From an uncultured Sphingobium sp. (GTDB lineage Bacteria; Pseudomonadota; Alphaproteobacteria; Sphingomonadales; Sphingomonadaceae): a DNA stretch of 64,000 nucleotides. A program made the translations under genes and the position numbers. Location: the NCBI GenBank assembly GCA_946885845.1, contig CAMPHJ010000012.1, forward strand, positions 6,975-70,974, written 5' to 3'. Under the pieces are notes generated by a model. That model saw only the letters and a program-made list of their open reading frames with translations, was not told the DNA's origin and searched no databases. Of the stretch, positions 9,304 through 17,711 are shown piece by piece (position 1 is the stretch's first letter; every line of letters begins with the position of its first letter).

Positions 9304-10677
9304 TCAGCGAACGGTGCGCTGCACCGCACCCTTATGCGCGCCAACGCCGCTGCGACGACGACGCGAAGGCTTTTTAGCCAGTGTTTCGCCATCGGGGCGA
9401 TGCGCCCGTTCGGCGGTCCCGCGCGGCTGCCTCTGCTGCTGGTCCTGATAGCGGCGCTGACCATCGGCGCGGCGCGCTTTCTGCTCAGGCGTCTGCTCCC
9501 GGCCCTTCTTGGGCGGTGCGGCCTTGGGAAGGTTGCGCACGGCCTCGACGAAATTCTCCGGCAGCGGGACGATGTCCAGCTTTACGCGGGTCGTCCGTTC
9601 GATCGCCTTGAGGTAGGGACGTTCATCCTCCGCCACAAAGCTGATCGCGACGCCGTCCGCGCCCGCCCGCGCGGTGCGGCCGATGCGGTGGACATATTGT
9701 TCGGGCACGTTGGGCAGTTCGAAGTTGATGACATGGCTGACGCCCGACACGTCGATGCCCCGCGCCGCGATGTCCGTGGCGACCAGCAGCTTCACATTGC
9801 CGTGACGAAACGCCTGGAGCGCGGTGGTGCGCTGGGCCTGGCTCTTGTTGCCATGGATGGCGACGGCTGGGATGCCCGCCCCTTCCAGAAAGCGCACGAC
9901 CCGGTCCGCGCCATGCTTGGTACGGGTAAAGATCAACGCCCTGTCGATATCCTCATCCTTGACGGTGAGGGTCAGCAACGCCTGCTTTTCCATCTGATTG
10001 ACGAAGGTCGCCTGCTGGCGGACCCTTTCAGCGGTCGTGGATTGCGGCGCAACGCTCACCTTTACCGGATTGTGCAGGAACTGGGCGGCCAGCGCCTCAA
10101 TCTCTCCAGGCATGGTGGCCGAAAAGAACAGGTTCTGCCGTTCCTTGGGCAGCAGCTTTGCGATCCGCTTGAGCGGATGGATAAAGCCCATGTCCATCAT
10201 CTGGTCGGCTTCATCCAGGACGAAGATTTCCGTGTCCTTCAAGGTGAAGGCGCGCTGGTCGATCAGGTCGAGGAGGCGCCCTGGGGTCGCGACGACGACA
10301 TCGACGCCCCGGCCAAGCGCCCGGATCTGACGGTTGATGGGGACGCCGCCGAAAACGACTTCGACCGACAATTTGAGGAAGCGGCCATAGTCGCGAAAGC
10401 TCTGCGCGATCTGGGCAGCCAGCTCACGGGTCGGCGACAACACCAGCATACGGCAGCCCTGAAGCGGCGTCGGCTTGGGATTGCGCGCGAAATGGTCCAG
10501 GCTGGGCAGCGCGAAGGCCGCGGTCTTGCCGGTGCCGGTCTGGGCGATGCCGCACAGGTCCTTGCCTTCCAGCAGAACGGGAATGGCCTGCGCCTGAATG
10601 GGCGTGGGCGAACCATATTTCTTGGCGGCGAGCGCCCGGAGGATCGGCTCGGCGAGGCCAAGGTCGGTAAATTGCAT
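9304..10677 (-). CDS. DEAD-box ATP-dependent RNA helicase (RhlE-type)
   Basis: RNA helicase acting in RNA decay or ribosome assembly. With the start at the ATG at 10677 it has 457 residues. The Q motif (GSPTPIQAQAIP) precedes motif I AQTGTGKT (45-52), motif Ia PTRELAAQ, motif II DEAD (155-158), motif III SAT (186-188) and motif VI HRIGRTARAG. The C-terminal tail is basic and Gln/Arg-rich, as in RhlE proteins that bind RNA. An in-frame extension up to 10779 lacks homology and was left out. It is a single-gene unit. RhlE rather than DbpA or CsdA is inferred from length and tail. Confidence 0.93.
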   Translation of the reverse strand: MQFTDLGLAEPILRALAAKKYGSPTPIQAQAIPVLLEGKDLCGIAQTGTGKTAAFALPSLDHFARNPKPTPLQGCRMLVLSPTRELAAQIAQSFRDYGRFLKLSVEVVFGGVPINRQIRALGRGVDVVVATPGRLLDLIDQRAFTLKDTEIFVLDEADQMMDMGFIHPLKRIAKLLPKERQNLFFSATMPGEIEALAAQFLHNPVKVSVAPQSTTAERVRQQATFVNQMEKQALLTLTVKDEDIDRALIFTRTKHGADRVVRFLEGAGIPAVAIHGNKSQAQRTTALQAFRHGNVKLLVATDIAARGIDVSGVSHVINFELPNVPEQYVHRIGRTARAGADGVAISFVAEDERPYLKAIERTTRVKLDIVPLPENFVEAVRNLPKAAPPKKGREQTPEQKARRADGQRRYQDQQQRQPRGTAERAHRPDGETLAKKPSRRRRSGVGAHKGAVQRTVR

Positions 10678-10970
10678 AGGGTAAAACTCACAAGTCGAGC
10701 GATGCGTCGACGCGGCTGCACATGCAACCGGCGCGCAAGGCGGGTTACGAAACGACCCGCGTGAAAAGGGAAGCCTCAAGCTTGGCGCAGACTTTCATTG
10801 GCCGGTTCCGTCACCCCTGCGGGTCGGAACGATCACGCTGCCAATCGCTGTCGGACGGTGACGTCCCCGCTGCGCTGTGGGCCATATGCCCCTGATCCAT
10901 ATAAATAGCAAGCGGTCCCCGCATCTTGCCGGAACCGCTCATCATCCTTCGTAACGCGTGACGTGCTGTA
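10678..10970. other. Non-coding gap upstream of the helicase gene
   Basis: This 293-bp stretch holds the promoter and leader of the DEAD-box gene and the 3' flank of the PNPOx gene. No convincing gene, hairpin terminator or repeat was seen; short open frames here lack a ribosome-binding site and protein-like composition. Confidence 0.5.
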
Positions 10971-11441
10971 CTACAGCGGAATTTCCACATGCTTGTCGCG
11001 CATCTCGGCACGAACATCGCCGCCGAACATCTGTTTGAACATGCCGCCCAGCGACATATCGGCAATCCAGACTTCAGCATGACCAAGGTCAAAGCGCAAC
11101 ATAAGCAAGTTGGGATCTTCGCGACCGCCCGGATACCAGCTGGCGACGTCATGCGTCCAATAACGGTCGATGACGGCAGGATCGGTTTCCGTCGTCAATG
11201 TTCCATCGATGCACGCGAACAGATGATGACCCTTGCCGGAAAATTGCGCCATTGCAGACCCACCCGCCGCCAGCCGGTTGTCCTTTGTCGTGTAGAACCA
11301 GAAACAATGGTTTGCGCCGGGATCCAGTTGAGCGGTCATCGGCAGGCTATGTTCGTGCGAACCTTGAAGGCCGACCATCAGAAAGGGGCTTTGCGCGAGT
11401 TCCGTCCAAAAACGATGACGGATGTCGACCTCGTTGCTCAT
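10971..11441 (-). CDS. Pyridoxamine 5'-phosphate oxidase-fold general stress protein
   Basis: A 156-residue split-barrel flavin-binding-fold protein of the general stress protein 26 type. It shows the family pattern of an N-terminal helix, the substrate/flavin barrel strand with MTAQLD, the FWFYTTKDN segment and the C-terminal WIADMS strand. Members bind FMN or FAD, but their reaction is mostly unknown, and it should not be called a true PdxH. It is monocistronic and divergent from the Nfu gene. A possible role in stress tolerance comes only from family knowledge. Confidence 0.85.
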   Translation of the reverse strand: MSNEVDIRHRFWTELAQSPFLMVGLQGSHEHSLPMTAQLDPGANHCFWFYTTKDNRLAAGGSAMAQFSGKGHHLFACIDGTLTTETDPAVIDRYWTHDVASWYPGGREDPNLLMLRFDLGHAEVWIADMSLGGMFKQMFGGDVRAEMRDKHVEIPL

Positions 11442-11554
11442 CTTTCTTTCTCCTGTAGCTGAACAATGGATTTAATCGACGAACGGGCCGCGAAGTTCCC
11501 TTTCATCTAACCCAAAAGCTTGATCTGAGGCAGTCTTGTCGCCACATAGCGGCC

Positions 11555-12127
11555 ATGCTGATCGAGACAGAACTCACGCCTAATCCGGCGACCATCAAAT
11601 TCATTCCCGGCCGTGTCGTCATGGGCATGGGAACGCGGGACTTCATCACGCCAGAGGAAGCGGAAGCGTCGCCCCTCGCGTCGGCGCTGTTCGGGCTGGG
11701 CGATGTTACGGGCGTTTTCTTTGGCGGCGACTTCCTTTCGGTGACCATCGCGCCCGGCGCGCAGTGGAGCGACGTGAAGCCTGACGTCCTGTCGATCCTG
11801 CTTGAGCATTTTTCCGCCAATATGCCACTGTTTGCGCCTGGATCGGCCGACGCGATCGTCGTGCCCGCGGAAGAGGAATTTTCCGACGATCCCGCCGATG
11901 CTGAGATTGTCGCCCAGATCAGGGAACTGATCGATACGCGCGTGCGCCCAGCGGTCGCCAATGACGGGGGCGACATCGTCTATCGCGGGTTCGATCGTGG
12001 CACGGTGTTTTTGCGGATGCAGGGAGCCTGTTCGGGCTGCCCCTCCTCCACAGCGACGCTGAAAAACGGCATTGAACAATTGCTGAAACATTATGTCCCG
12101 GAAGTAACCGAAGTGCGCGCCGTTTGA
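11555..12127 (+). CDS. NifU-family Fe-S cluster scaffold/carrier with Nfu N-terminal domain
   Basis: Cytoplasmic carrier that delivers Fe-S clusters to target enzymes. The 190 residues contain an N-terminal Nfu_N domain (begins with TELTPNPATIKF) and a C-terminal NifU domain with the cluster-binding CxxC at Cys159/Cys162 (GACSGCPSS). This two-domain form is typical of alphaproteobacteria and mitochondria (NFU1). It precedes tsaB-rimI on the same strand with a 90-nt gap. A nearby Fe-S client in the window is MiaB, which needs two 4Fe-4S clusters. Confidence 0.93.
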   Translation: MLIETELTPNPATIKFIPGRVVMGMGTRDFITPEEAEASPLASALFGLGDVTGVFFGGDFLSVTIAPGAQWSDVKPDVLSILLEHFSANMPLFAPGSADAIVVPAEEEFSDDPADAEIVAQIRELIDTRVRPAVANDGGDIVYRGFDRGTVFLRMQGACSGCPSSTATLKNGIEQLLKHYVPEVTEVRAV

Positions 12128-12216
12128 CGTCCTGCGGGACGCTCATTGGCAAATAGAGGCGGATGGACTAACCGCTGAACCGATCCAATCCATCCGGCTT
12201 CTCACAGGGGACTTTC

Positions 12217-12843
12217 TTGCGCACTCTGGTCATCGACACCGCTACACAGGCACTGTCCGTGGCGCTGCTCGAAAATGGCCAGCCGGTGGGTCGTTTCCAC
12301 GAAATTGTGGGACGGGGCCATGCCGAAGCGTTGATCCCGGCCATTGCCGCCCTGCCCGATGGCGGGCGCGCCGATGCAGTCGCCGTGGATGTGGGTCCCG
12401 GCAGCTTCACTGGCGTTCGGATCGGCATCGCGGCGGCGCGCGCGCTGGCACTGGCCTGGTCGTTGCCCCTGCGCGGCTATGGAGCATTGTCCCTGATTGC
12501 GGCAAAGGCGGCGTTGAACCATGATGGCGGACCCATCGCCGTCACCATAACCGGTGGACATGGCGAATTATTCTGGCAATGTTTTGAACGAGATGGCCTG
12601 ACCGCCCTCACCGCACCCGCTTCGACGCCCATTGCCACCCTGGCGGCCCAGATGGACCAGCCAAACATCTATGGCACGGGGGCCGAGGCATTGGTGACGG
12701 CCCGTGGCCATGGCCTGGCAGTCAACATTTATCCTGACTCGGTTGATTATCCGTTGATCGCGAACCTTCCCGCGCTGACGCCTTCCCCCATTTACTGCCG
12801 TGATGCCGATGCCCGGCCGATGGCAGCCCCGGCGCCTTCATGA
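12217..12843 (+). CDS. tsaB: tRNA threonylcarbamoyladenosine biosynthesis protein TsaB
   Basis: ASKHA-fold partner of TsaD and TsaE in making the N6-threonylcarbamoyl group on A37 of ANN-decoding tRNAs. It has 208 residues with the start LVIDTATQALSVAL, the inner motif AVDVGPGSFTGVRIG and a glycoprotease-like fold without the metal site. The start codon is TTG at 12217, fixed by an AGGGGA site just upstream and by the conserved N-terminus. It overlaps rimI by 4 nt (ATGA), a common pairing in bacteria. Confidence 0.94.
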   Translation: MRTLVIDTATQALSVALLENGQPVGRFHEIVGRGHAEALIPAIAALPDGGRADAVAVDVGPGSFTGVRIGIAAARALALAWSLPLRGYGALSLIAAKAALNHDGGPIAVTITGGHGELFWQCFERDGLTALTAPASTPIATLAAQMDQPNIYGTGAEALVTARGHGLAVNIYPDSVDYPLIANLPALTPSPIYCRDADARPMAAPAPS

Positions 12844-13319
12844 TCCCCGGCCTGACCCTGGACATCCATGAGGATGCGGAGCGCAATGCCATGGCCGACG
12901 CCATGGACGTAATGTCGCAGGCGTTCGACCCGGCTTATGGCGAGGCATGGACATTGTCCCAGCTGGCGGGCGTCATGGTGATGCCGGGAACATGGCTGAC
13001 CATAGCGCGAGTCGATGCGGCGGTGCTGGGTTTTGCCCTGGTCCGGTCGGTGCTGGACGAATGCGAATTGCTGCTGCTGGCCGTTCATCCGCTTTGGCGC
13101 GGGCGCGGCGTGGGAGGCGCGCTGCTGGCCGACAGCCTGGCGACAGCACGACGACGCGGGATCAAGTCGATGAACCTGGAAGTGCGTTCATCGAATAATG
13201 CGATAAAATTATATGAAAATGTGGGCTTTGAGTATGTACATCGTCGGCCGGGTTATTACCGCGGCCAGGATGGGCAACTTCACGATGCGCTTAGCTTACG
13301 TATAGAAATATTAGAATAG
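12840..13319 (+). CDS. rimI: Ribosomal-protein-alanine N-acetyltransferase RimI
   Basis: GNAT-family enzyme that acetylates the N-terminal alanine of ribosomal protein S18. It has 159 residues. The acetyl-CoA pyrophosphate loop is RGRGVGG (87-93), followed by the LEVRSSNNAIKLYENVGFEY signature of RimI. It is translationally coupled to tsaB. A perfect 9-bp hairpin (13326-13347) follows the stop and may end the unit. The call is supported by the tsaB neighbour; a general GNAT is the alternative. Confidence 0.92.
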   Translation: MIPGLTLDIHEDAERNAMADAMDVMSQAFDPAYGEAWTLSQLAGVMVMPGTWLTIARVDAAVLGFALVRSVLDECELLLLAVHPLWRGRGVGGALLADSLATARRRGIKSMNLEVRSSNNAIKLYENVGFEYVHRRPGYYRGQDGQLHDALSLRIEILE

Positions 13320-13325
13320 CCTGCA

Positions 13326-13347
13326 TCATTCCTTGCTAAAGGAATGA
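13326..13347. terminator. Hairpin after rimI
   Basis: A 9-bp perfect inverted repeat (arms around CATTCCTT and AAGGAATG) with a 4-nt GCTA loop lies 7 nt after the rimI stop. No T tract follows, so it may act as an mRNA 3' end or as an element of the mucR leader instead of a classic terminator. Confidence 0.4.
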
Positions 13348-13358
13348 CCAAGGTATAA

Positions 13359-13393
13359 CCCAACGATACCGCTCCTGAAATGATTTCGTTGGG
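13359..13393. promoter_or_regulatory. Inverted repeat in the mucR leader
   Basis: Arms CCCAACGA (13359-13366) and TCGTTGGG (13386-13393) flank 19 nt, about 40 nt before the mucR start. MucR/Ros proteins are known to autoregulate, so this is a plausible operator or leader structure. Function is inferred only. Confidence 0.3.
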
Positions 13394-13432
13394 CGGGTCG
13401 CAAATCAAATCAGACTTCGCAGGATAAAGAAA

Positions 13433-13855
13433 ATGGAAACCGAATCGGCGCAGAGCGAACTGCTCATTACTTTGACGTCCGACATTGTGGCGGCACATGT
13501 CTCCAATAACAGCGTTGCGGTCTCTGATGTCGCTACCCTCATTCAAAATGTACACGCCGCTCTTTCAGGCCTGGCGACGCCCAGCGTCGCGCCGGAAGTA
13601 AAGCAGGAACCTGCGGTCTCCGTCCGTTCATCGATCAAGCCGGATTACATCGTCTGCCTGGAAGATGGGAAGAAGCTAAAGATGCTCAAGCGGCATCTGA
13701 TGACCCACTACCAGATGACGCCGGACGATTACCGGGCGAAATGGGGCCTGCCAACGGACTATCCGATGGTGGCGCCGAATTACGCCGAACAGCGGCGCAC
13801 ACTGGCGAAAAAAATCGGGCTTGGCACCAAACGGCGCCGTACCCGCGCGAAATAA
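13433..13855 (+). CDS. MucR/Ros-family transcriptional regulator
   Basis: Zinc-finger-like global regulator of exopolysaccharide, motility and cell-cycle genes in alphaproteobacteria. It has 140 residues. The N-terminal oligomerisation region is followed by the conserved block from [17 protein letters not shown] through [17 protein letters not shown], where the finger Cys and His residues lie; the usual second Cys appears replaced by an acidic residue (CLEDG), as in many MucR proteins. The gene is monocistronic with a strong terminator behind it. The polysaccharide and adhesin loci further on are sensible targets, but this is inference. Confidence 0.94.
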   Translation: METESAQSELLITLTSDIVAAHVSNNSVAVSDVATLIQNVHAALSGLATPSVAPEVKQEPAVSVRSSIKPDYIVCLEDGKKLKMLKRHLMTHYQMTPDDYRAKWGLPTDYPMVAPNYAEQRRTLAKKIGLGTKRRRTRAK

Positions 13856-13884
13856 GCGCGCTACAGCCCTGATCCATTCTGATG

Positions 13885-13913
13885 AAGGGGCGCATCGACC
13901 ATGCGCCCCTTTC
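13885..13913 (+). terminator. Rho-independent terminator of mucR
   Basis: An 11-bp perfect GC-rich stem (arms containing GGGGCGCAT and ATGCGCCCC) with a 5-nt loop is followed by TTTC. It sits 30 nt after the mucR stop and before fur. Confidence 0.8.
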
Positions 13914-13975
13914 ATGCTGTGGGAAAAACGGCTAGCCTTCCCCGATTATAGAATTAACGAAATGAGCCAATCTTC

Positions 13976-14398
13976 ATGAACCGCAAGATCGACGTGGAAG
14001 CGCTTTGCCATGAAAAGGGCCTGCGTATCACCGAACAGCGCCGCGTCATCGCTCAGGTTTTGAGTGACGCGTCCGACCACCCGGATGTGGAGGAACTGCA
14101 CAAACGATCGTCCACCATAGATCCGGGCATATCGATCGCCACGGTGTACCGCACTGTGCGCCTGTTCGAGGAAGCAGGAATTCTGGAACGCCATGATTTC
14201 GGCGATGGCCGGGCGCGCTACGAAGCCGCGCCGGAATCGCATCATGACCATTTGATCGATGTCGAAACCGGCAATGTCATCGAATTTGTCGATCCCGAAC
14301 TGGAGCAGCTGCAAAAGCTGATCGCGGAAAGGCTGGGCTTTCGCCTGGTCGATCACCGCATGGAGCTTTACGGCGTTTCGCTCGACCGAAAGAACTGA
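13976..14398 (+). CDS. fur: Fur-family transcriptional regulator
   Basis: Metal-dependent repressor of iron uptake genes. The 140 residues show the winged helix (TEQRRVIAQVLSD, SIATVYRTVRLFEEAGIL) and the HHDH metal motif at 89-92. The C-terminal CxxC pairs that hold structural zinc in E. coli Fur are absent; the only Cys is residue 11. This is usual in the alphaproteobacterial Fur/Mur group, so either iron or manganese sensing is possible. It heads the fur-plsC-miaB-phoH-ybeY-corC run, with plsC starting 5 nt after its stop. Confidence 0.93.
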   Translation: MNRKIDVEALCHEKGLRITEQRRVIAQVLSDASDHPDVEELHKRSSTIDPGISIATVYRTVRLFEEAGILERHDFGDGRARYEAAPESHHDHLIDVETGNVIEFVDPELEQLQKLIAERLGFRLVDHRMELYGVSLDRKN

Positions 14399-14403
14399 CC
14401 GGC

Positions 14404-15162
14404 TTGCCCAGGCTGCGCCGACTGCTGCGAATTGGGGCGCTGGCGGGCAGCCTGATCCTCTGCCTTGTCCCGCATCTGGTCTGGCGCGCCTTTGGCAGGC
14501 GATCTCCCTGGCCGCCACGTTTCCTGGCGATGGCGGCGCGGTCGGTAGGCACGCGGGTGCGTGTCGAGGGGCATGCGTTTCACGGCGACAATTTCATTAT
14601 CGCCAACCATGTAAGCTGGGTTGATATATTGGCGCTGGGCGGTGCGACGGGCGCTGCCTTCGTCGCGCATGACGGAATCGCCGCGTGGCCCGTGATCGGC
14701 TGGCTGGCGGCACAGAACAACACCCTGTTCGTGGCGCGCAACCGGCGCGGCGCTATCGCAGGCCAGATCGATGGCCTGCGCGCAGCCCTGGCCGGTCACC
14801 AGCCGGTGGCGCTGTTCCCCGAAGGCACGACCAGCGATGGCCGTGCGCTGCTGCCTTTCAAGCCTTCACTGCTGGCGGTCCTGATGCCGCCGCCCCGCGC
14901 CGTCATGATCCAGCCCGTCCATATCGATTATGGCGACGCCACCGACGCCGTAGCATGGCACAGCGAAGAACCGGCGGGCGCAAACGCAAAACGGATATTG
15001 GAACGCAAGGGCAGGCTGGACGTCACGCTGCGTTTTCTGGAGCCCTTGGACCCCACCCAATATCCCGACCGCAAGCAATTGGCGGCGGTGGTGAGCGAAC
15101 GAATAGCTTCCAGCATCGCGTGTCACCTGCCGCCTTTCACTTGTGCGACGCGCCCTGTATAG
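14404..15162 (+). CDS. plsC: 1-acyl-sn-glycerol-3-phosphate acyltransferase (PlsC-like)
   Basis: Membrane enzyme that adds an acyl chain to lysophosphatidic acid. The 252 residues have an N-terminal hydrophobic helix (about 9-28), the catalytic NHxxxxD box (His69, Asp74 in NHVSWVD) and the glycerol-phosphate-binding FPEG motif (138-141). The start is a TTG at 14404, 5 nt downstream of fur; it fits the N-terminal helix, though an obvious Shine-Dalgarno is missing, so translation may be coupled to fur. Another lysophospholipid acyltransferase activity (such as for ornithine lipids) is possible. Confidence 0.88.
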   Translation: MPRLRRLLRIGALAGSLILCLVPHLVWRAFGRRSPWPPRFLAMAARSVGTRVRVEGHAFHGDNFIIANHVSWVDILALGGATGAAFVAHDGIAAWPVIGWLAAQNNTLFVARNRRGAIAGQIDGLRAALAGHQPVALFPEGTTSDGRALLPFKPSLLAVLMPPPRAVMIQPVHIDYGDATDAVAWHSEEPAGANAKRILERKGRLDVTLRFLEPLDPTQYPDRKQLAAVVSERIASSIACHLPPFTCATRPV

Positions 15163-15171
15163 CTGGACCGC

Positions 15172-16521
15172 ATGAATCGTAACGACGCTCCCAAGACTCC
15201 GGCCACCTTCCACGTCAAATCCTTCGGCTGCCAGATGAACGTCTATGATGGCGAGCGCATGGCCGAGATGCTGGGCGAGCGCGGCATGACGGCCGCCGAC
15301 GAAGGCGTGCAAGCGGATCTAGTCATCCTGAACACCTGCCACATTCGCGAAAAGGCGGTGGACAAGGTCTATTCGGACATCGGTCGCCTGACGCGCGAGG
15401 ATGGCACCCGCCCGATGATCGCGGTGGCCGGTTGCGTCGCCCAGGCGGAGGGCAGCGAAATCAGCCGCCGCGCCAGAAGCGTGGACATCGTGGTCGGCCC
15501 GCAGGCCTATCATAACCTGCCCGAATTGATCGAAAAAGCGGGTCGTGGCGAGGAAGCGGTGGACACCGACATGCCGCTTGCTTCCAAGTTCGGCGCGCTG
15601 CCCGCGCGCACGAAACAGGCGCGTCCCACGGCATTTCTGACCATCATGGAAGGGTGCGACAAATTCTGCACCTATTGCGTCGTTCCTTACACGCGGGGCG
15701 CGGAAATCAGCCGCAGTTGGTCCGCCATCCTGGATGAAGCGAAAGCGCTGGTCGATGGCGGAGTGCGGGAAATCACCCTGCTGGGGCAGAATGTGAACGC
15801 CTGGACCGGGCAGGATGACAAGGGCCGCGCCCAGGGCATGGACGGCCTGGTCCGCGAACTGGCCAAGGTAAACGACCTCAAGCGCATCCGTTACACCACC
15901 AGCCATCCCAACGACATGAGTGACGGCCTGATCGCCGCGCATGGCGAAGTGGACAAGCTGATGCCGTTCCTCCACCTGCCGGTGCAATCGGGCAATGATC
16001 GCATCCTCAAGGCAATGAACCGCAGCCATAGCGTCGAGAGCTATCTGCGTATCATCGATCGCGTTCGCACGGTACGCCCGGACATTGCATTGTCGGGGGA
16101 TTTCATCGTGGGCTTTCCGGGCGAAACCGATGCCCAGTTCGAAGATACGATCAAAATCGTCGAACAGGTCCGCTATGCCCAGTGCTATTCGTTCAAATAC
16201 AGCCCCCGCCCCGGCACCCCAGCGGCGGGAATGGACGGACAGGTCCCTGCCGAGGTGATGGACGATCGGCTGGCGCGGCTGCAGGCAGCGATCAACCGGC
16301 ATCAGGTGGAATTCAACGCGACCACCGTTGGACGCCGCACCGAAATTCTGCTGGAACGCAAGGGCCGTCATCCGGGGCAGTTGATCGGAAAAACGCCCTG
16401 GCTTCAGTCAGTGCACGTCACCGCGCCGGAACTTTTCATCGGCGACATGGTCGAAGTGGATATCATCAGCGCCGGCCCGAACAGTCTGGCCGGTCAACCC
16501 AGCAGGAGGAAGGCCGCTTGA
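15172..16521 (+). CDS. miaB: tRNA-2-methylthio-N6-dimethylallyladenosine synthase MiaB
   Basis: Radical SAM methylthiotransferase that converts i6A37 to ms2i6A37 in tRNA. The 449 residues include the N-terminal MTTase domain with auxiliary-cluster cysteines Cys20, Cys56 and Cys88, the radical SAM CxxxCxxC at Cys162/166/169 (CDKFCTYC) and a C-terminal TRAM domain. Length and motifs match MiaB, not RimO or MtaB. It starts 10 nt after plsC. The Nfu carrier upstream is a likely Fe-S source. Confidence 0.96.
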   Translation: MNRNDAPKTPATFHVKSFGCQMNVYDGERMAEMLGERGMTAADEGVQADLVILNTCHIREKAVDKVYSDIGRLTREDGTRPMIAVAGCVAQAEGSEISRRARSVDIVVGPQAYHNLPELIEKAGRGEEAVDTDMPLASKFGALPARTKQARPTAFLTIMEGCDKFCTYCVVPYTRGAEISRSWSAILDEAKALVDGGVREITLLGQNVNAWTGQDDKGRAQGMDGLVRELAKVNDLKRIRYTTSHPNDMSDGLIAAHGEVDKLMPFLHLPVQSGNDRILKAMNRSHSVESYLRIIDRVRTVRPDIALSGDFIVGFPGETDAQFEDTIKIVEQVRYAQCYSFKYSPRPGTPAAGMDGQVPAEVMDDRLARLQAAINRHQVEFNATTVGRRTEILLERKGRHPGQLIGKTPWLQSVHVTAPELFIGDMVEVDIISAGPNSLAGQPSRRKAA

Positions 16522-16535
16522 ACCTACTCACAGTC

Positions 16536-16598
16536 GTTCCCGGCATAGCGGGAACCCATCTCCGACCCTGTCCGCCAGGCTCGAAGGGAGAGAGATGG
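16536..16598. repeat. REP-like double-palindrome element between miaB and phoH
   Basis: Two nested inverted repeats lie in the 122-bp gap: GTTCCCG/CGGGAAC (16536-16542 and 16549-16555) and CCATCTC/GAGATGG (16556-16562 and 16592-16598). The TTCCCG...CGGGAA-CCATCTC pattern resembles interspersed extragenic palindromes common in sphingomonad genomes. It may stabilise mRNA between the two genes or bind nucleoid proteins. Confidence 0.65.
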
Positions 16599-16643
16599 AT
16601 GGCCGCTCTTGCGGCTGCGACCGAAGTAGGAAGAGGCTGACCC

Positions 16644-17648
16644 ATGTCCAAAAAACCTAATCAGAACCATCGCATCGACACCGCTGAACGCGCCCGCCTG
16701 GAGGTGATGTTTGAAAAGCCCCATCTTCTGGGTGCGCTTTTCGGGCAATATGATCAGAATCTGGTGGCCATCGAAAACCGGCTGGGCGTCTATATCGCGG
16801 CGCGCGGCAACAAGCTGCAGATCGAAGGCGATGCCGAAGCCGCCGCGCGCGCGCGCGATGTCCTGACCGGCCTTTACAACCGTATCGTGGCGGGCCAGGA
16901 AATCGACAGCGGCGCGGTGGAGGCGGTCATCGCCATGTCAGCCGAACCGATGCTGGACGGCATCATCCGCCACGATGTGGCCGAACCGCCGAAGGTGATG
17001 ATCAGGACGCGCAAGAAGACGATCGTCCCCCGCTCTTCGACCCAGGTCACCTATATGGAGGCGCTGTCCCGGAACGACATCATCTTTGCCCTTGGCCCGG
17101 CAGGCACGGGCAAAACCTATCTTGCCGTGGCGCAGGCGGTCAGCCAGCTGATCACCGGCAGCGTCGACCGCCTGATCCTGTCGCGCCCTGCGGTGGAAGC
17201 CGGGGAGCGGCTGGGCTTTCTTCCAGGCGACATGAAAGAAAAGGTCGATCCCTATCTGCGCCCGATCTACGACGCGCTGTACGACACCCTGCCCGCCGAA
17301 CAGGTCGAACGGCGCATCGCATCGGGTGAGATTGAAATCGCGCCCCTCGCCTTCATGCGCGGCCGCACGCTGGCCAACGCCTTCATCGTGCTGGACGAGG
17401 CGCAGAATACGACGATCGCCCAGATGAAGATGTTTCTCACCCGCTTTGGCGAAGGCAGCCGCATGGTCATATGCGGCGATCCACGGCAGGTGGATCTGCC
17501 ACAGCCGGGCATATCGGGACTTGCCGATGCGGTGGCACGGCTGGAGGGCGTGGACGGGATATCCATCGTACCCTTCGGCATTGGCGATGTCGTGCGGCAT
17601 CCGGTCGTCGGGCGTATCGTTCAAGCCTATGAGGGACCGGATGCATAA
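16644..17648 (+). CDS. phoH: PhoH-family ATPase
   Basis: Cytoplasmic P-loop protein linked to RNA metabolism; in many bacteria the gene is next to ybeY. The 334 residues have an N-terminal KH-like region, Walker A GPAGTGKT (151-158) and Walker B IVLDEAQN (248-255). A GAAGAGG site precedes the ATG. It lies in the miaB-phoH-ybeY-corC order typical of proteobacteria. The precise biochemical role of the family is not settled; helicase or RNase-associated functions have been proposed. Confidence 0.93.
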   Translation: MSKKPNQNHRIDTAERARLEVMFEKPHLLGALFGQYDQNLVAIENRLGVYIAARGNKLQIEGDAEAAARARDVLTGLYNRIVAGQEIDSGAVEAVIAMSAEPMLDGIIRHDVAEPPKVMIRTRKKTIVPRSSTQVTYMEALSRNDIIFALGPAGTGKTYLAVAQAVSQLITGSVDRLILSRPAVEAGERLGFLPGDMKEKVDPYLRPIYDALYDTLPAEQVERRIASGEIEIAPLAFMRGRTLANAFIVLDEAQNTTIAQMKMFLTRFGEGSRMVICGDPRQVDLPQPGISGLADAVARLEGVDGISIVPFGIGDVVRHPVVGRIVQAYEGPDA

Positions 17649-17711
17649 AGCCGGAAAGCGACATACTTCCCCCGCCCGCATGGCGATCACCATATATGGA
17701 ACCCTGTCGAT

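Noticed and set aside
9334..10764. 476-codon open frame opposite the DEAD-box helicase
   Set aside because: The helicase motifs lie on the minus strand in full order; the plus frame has no family features.
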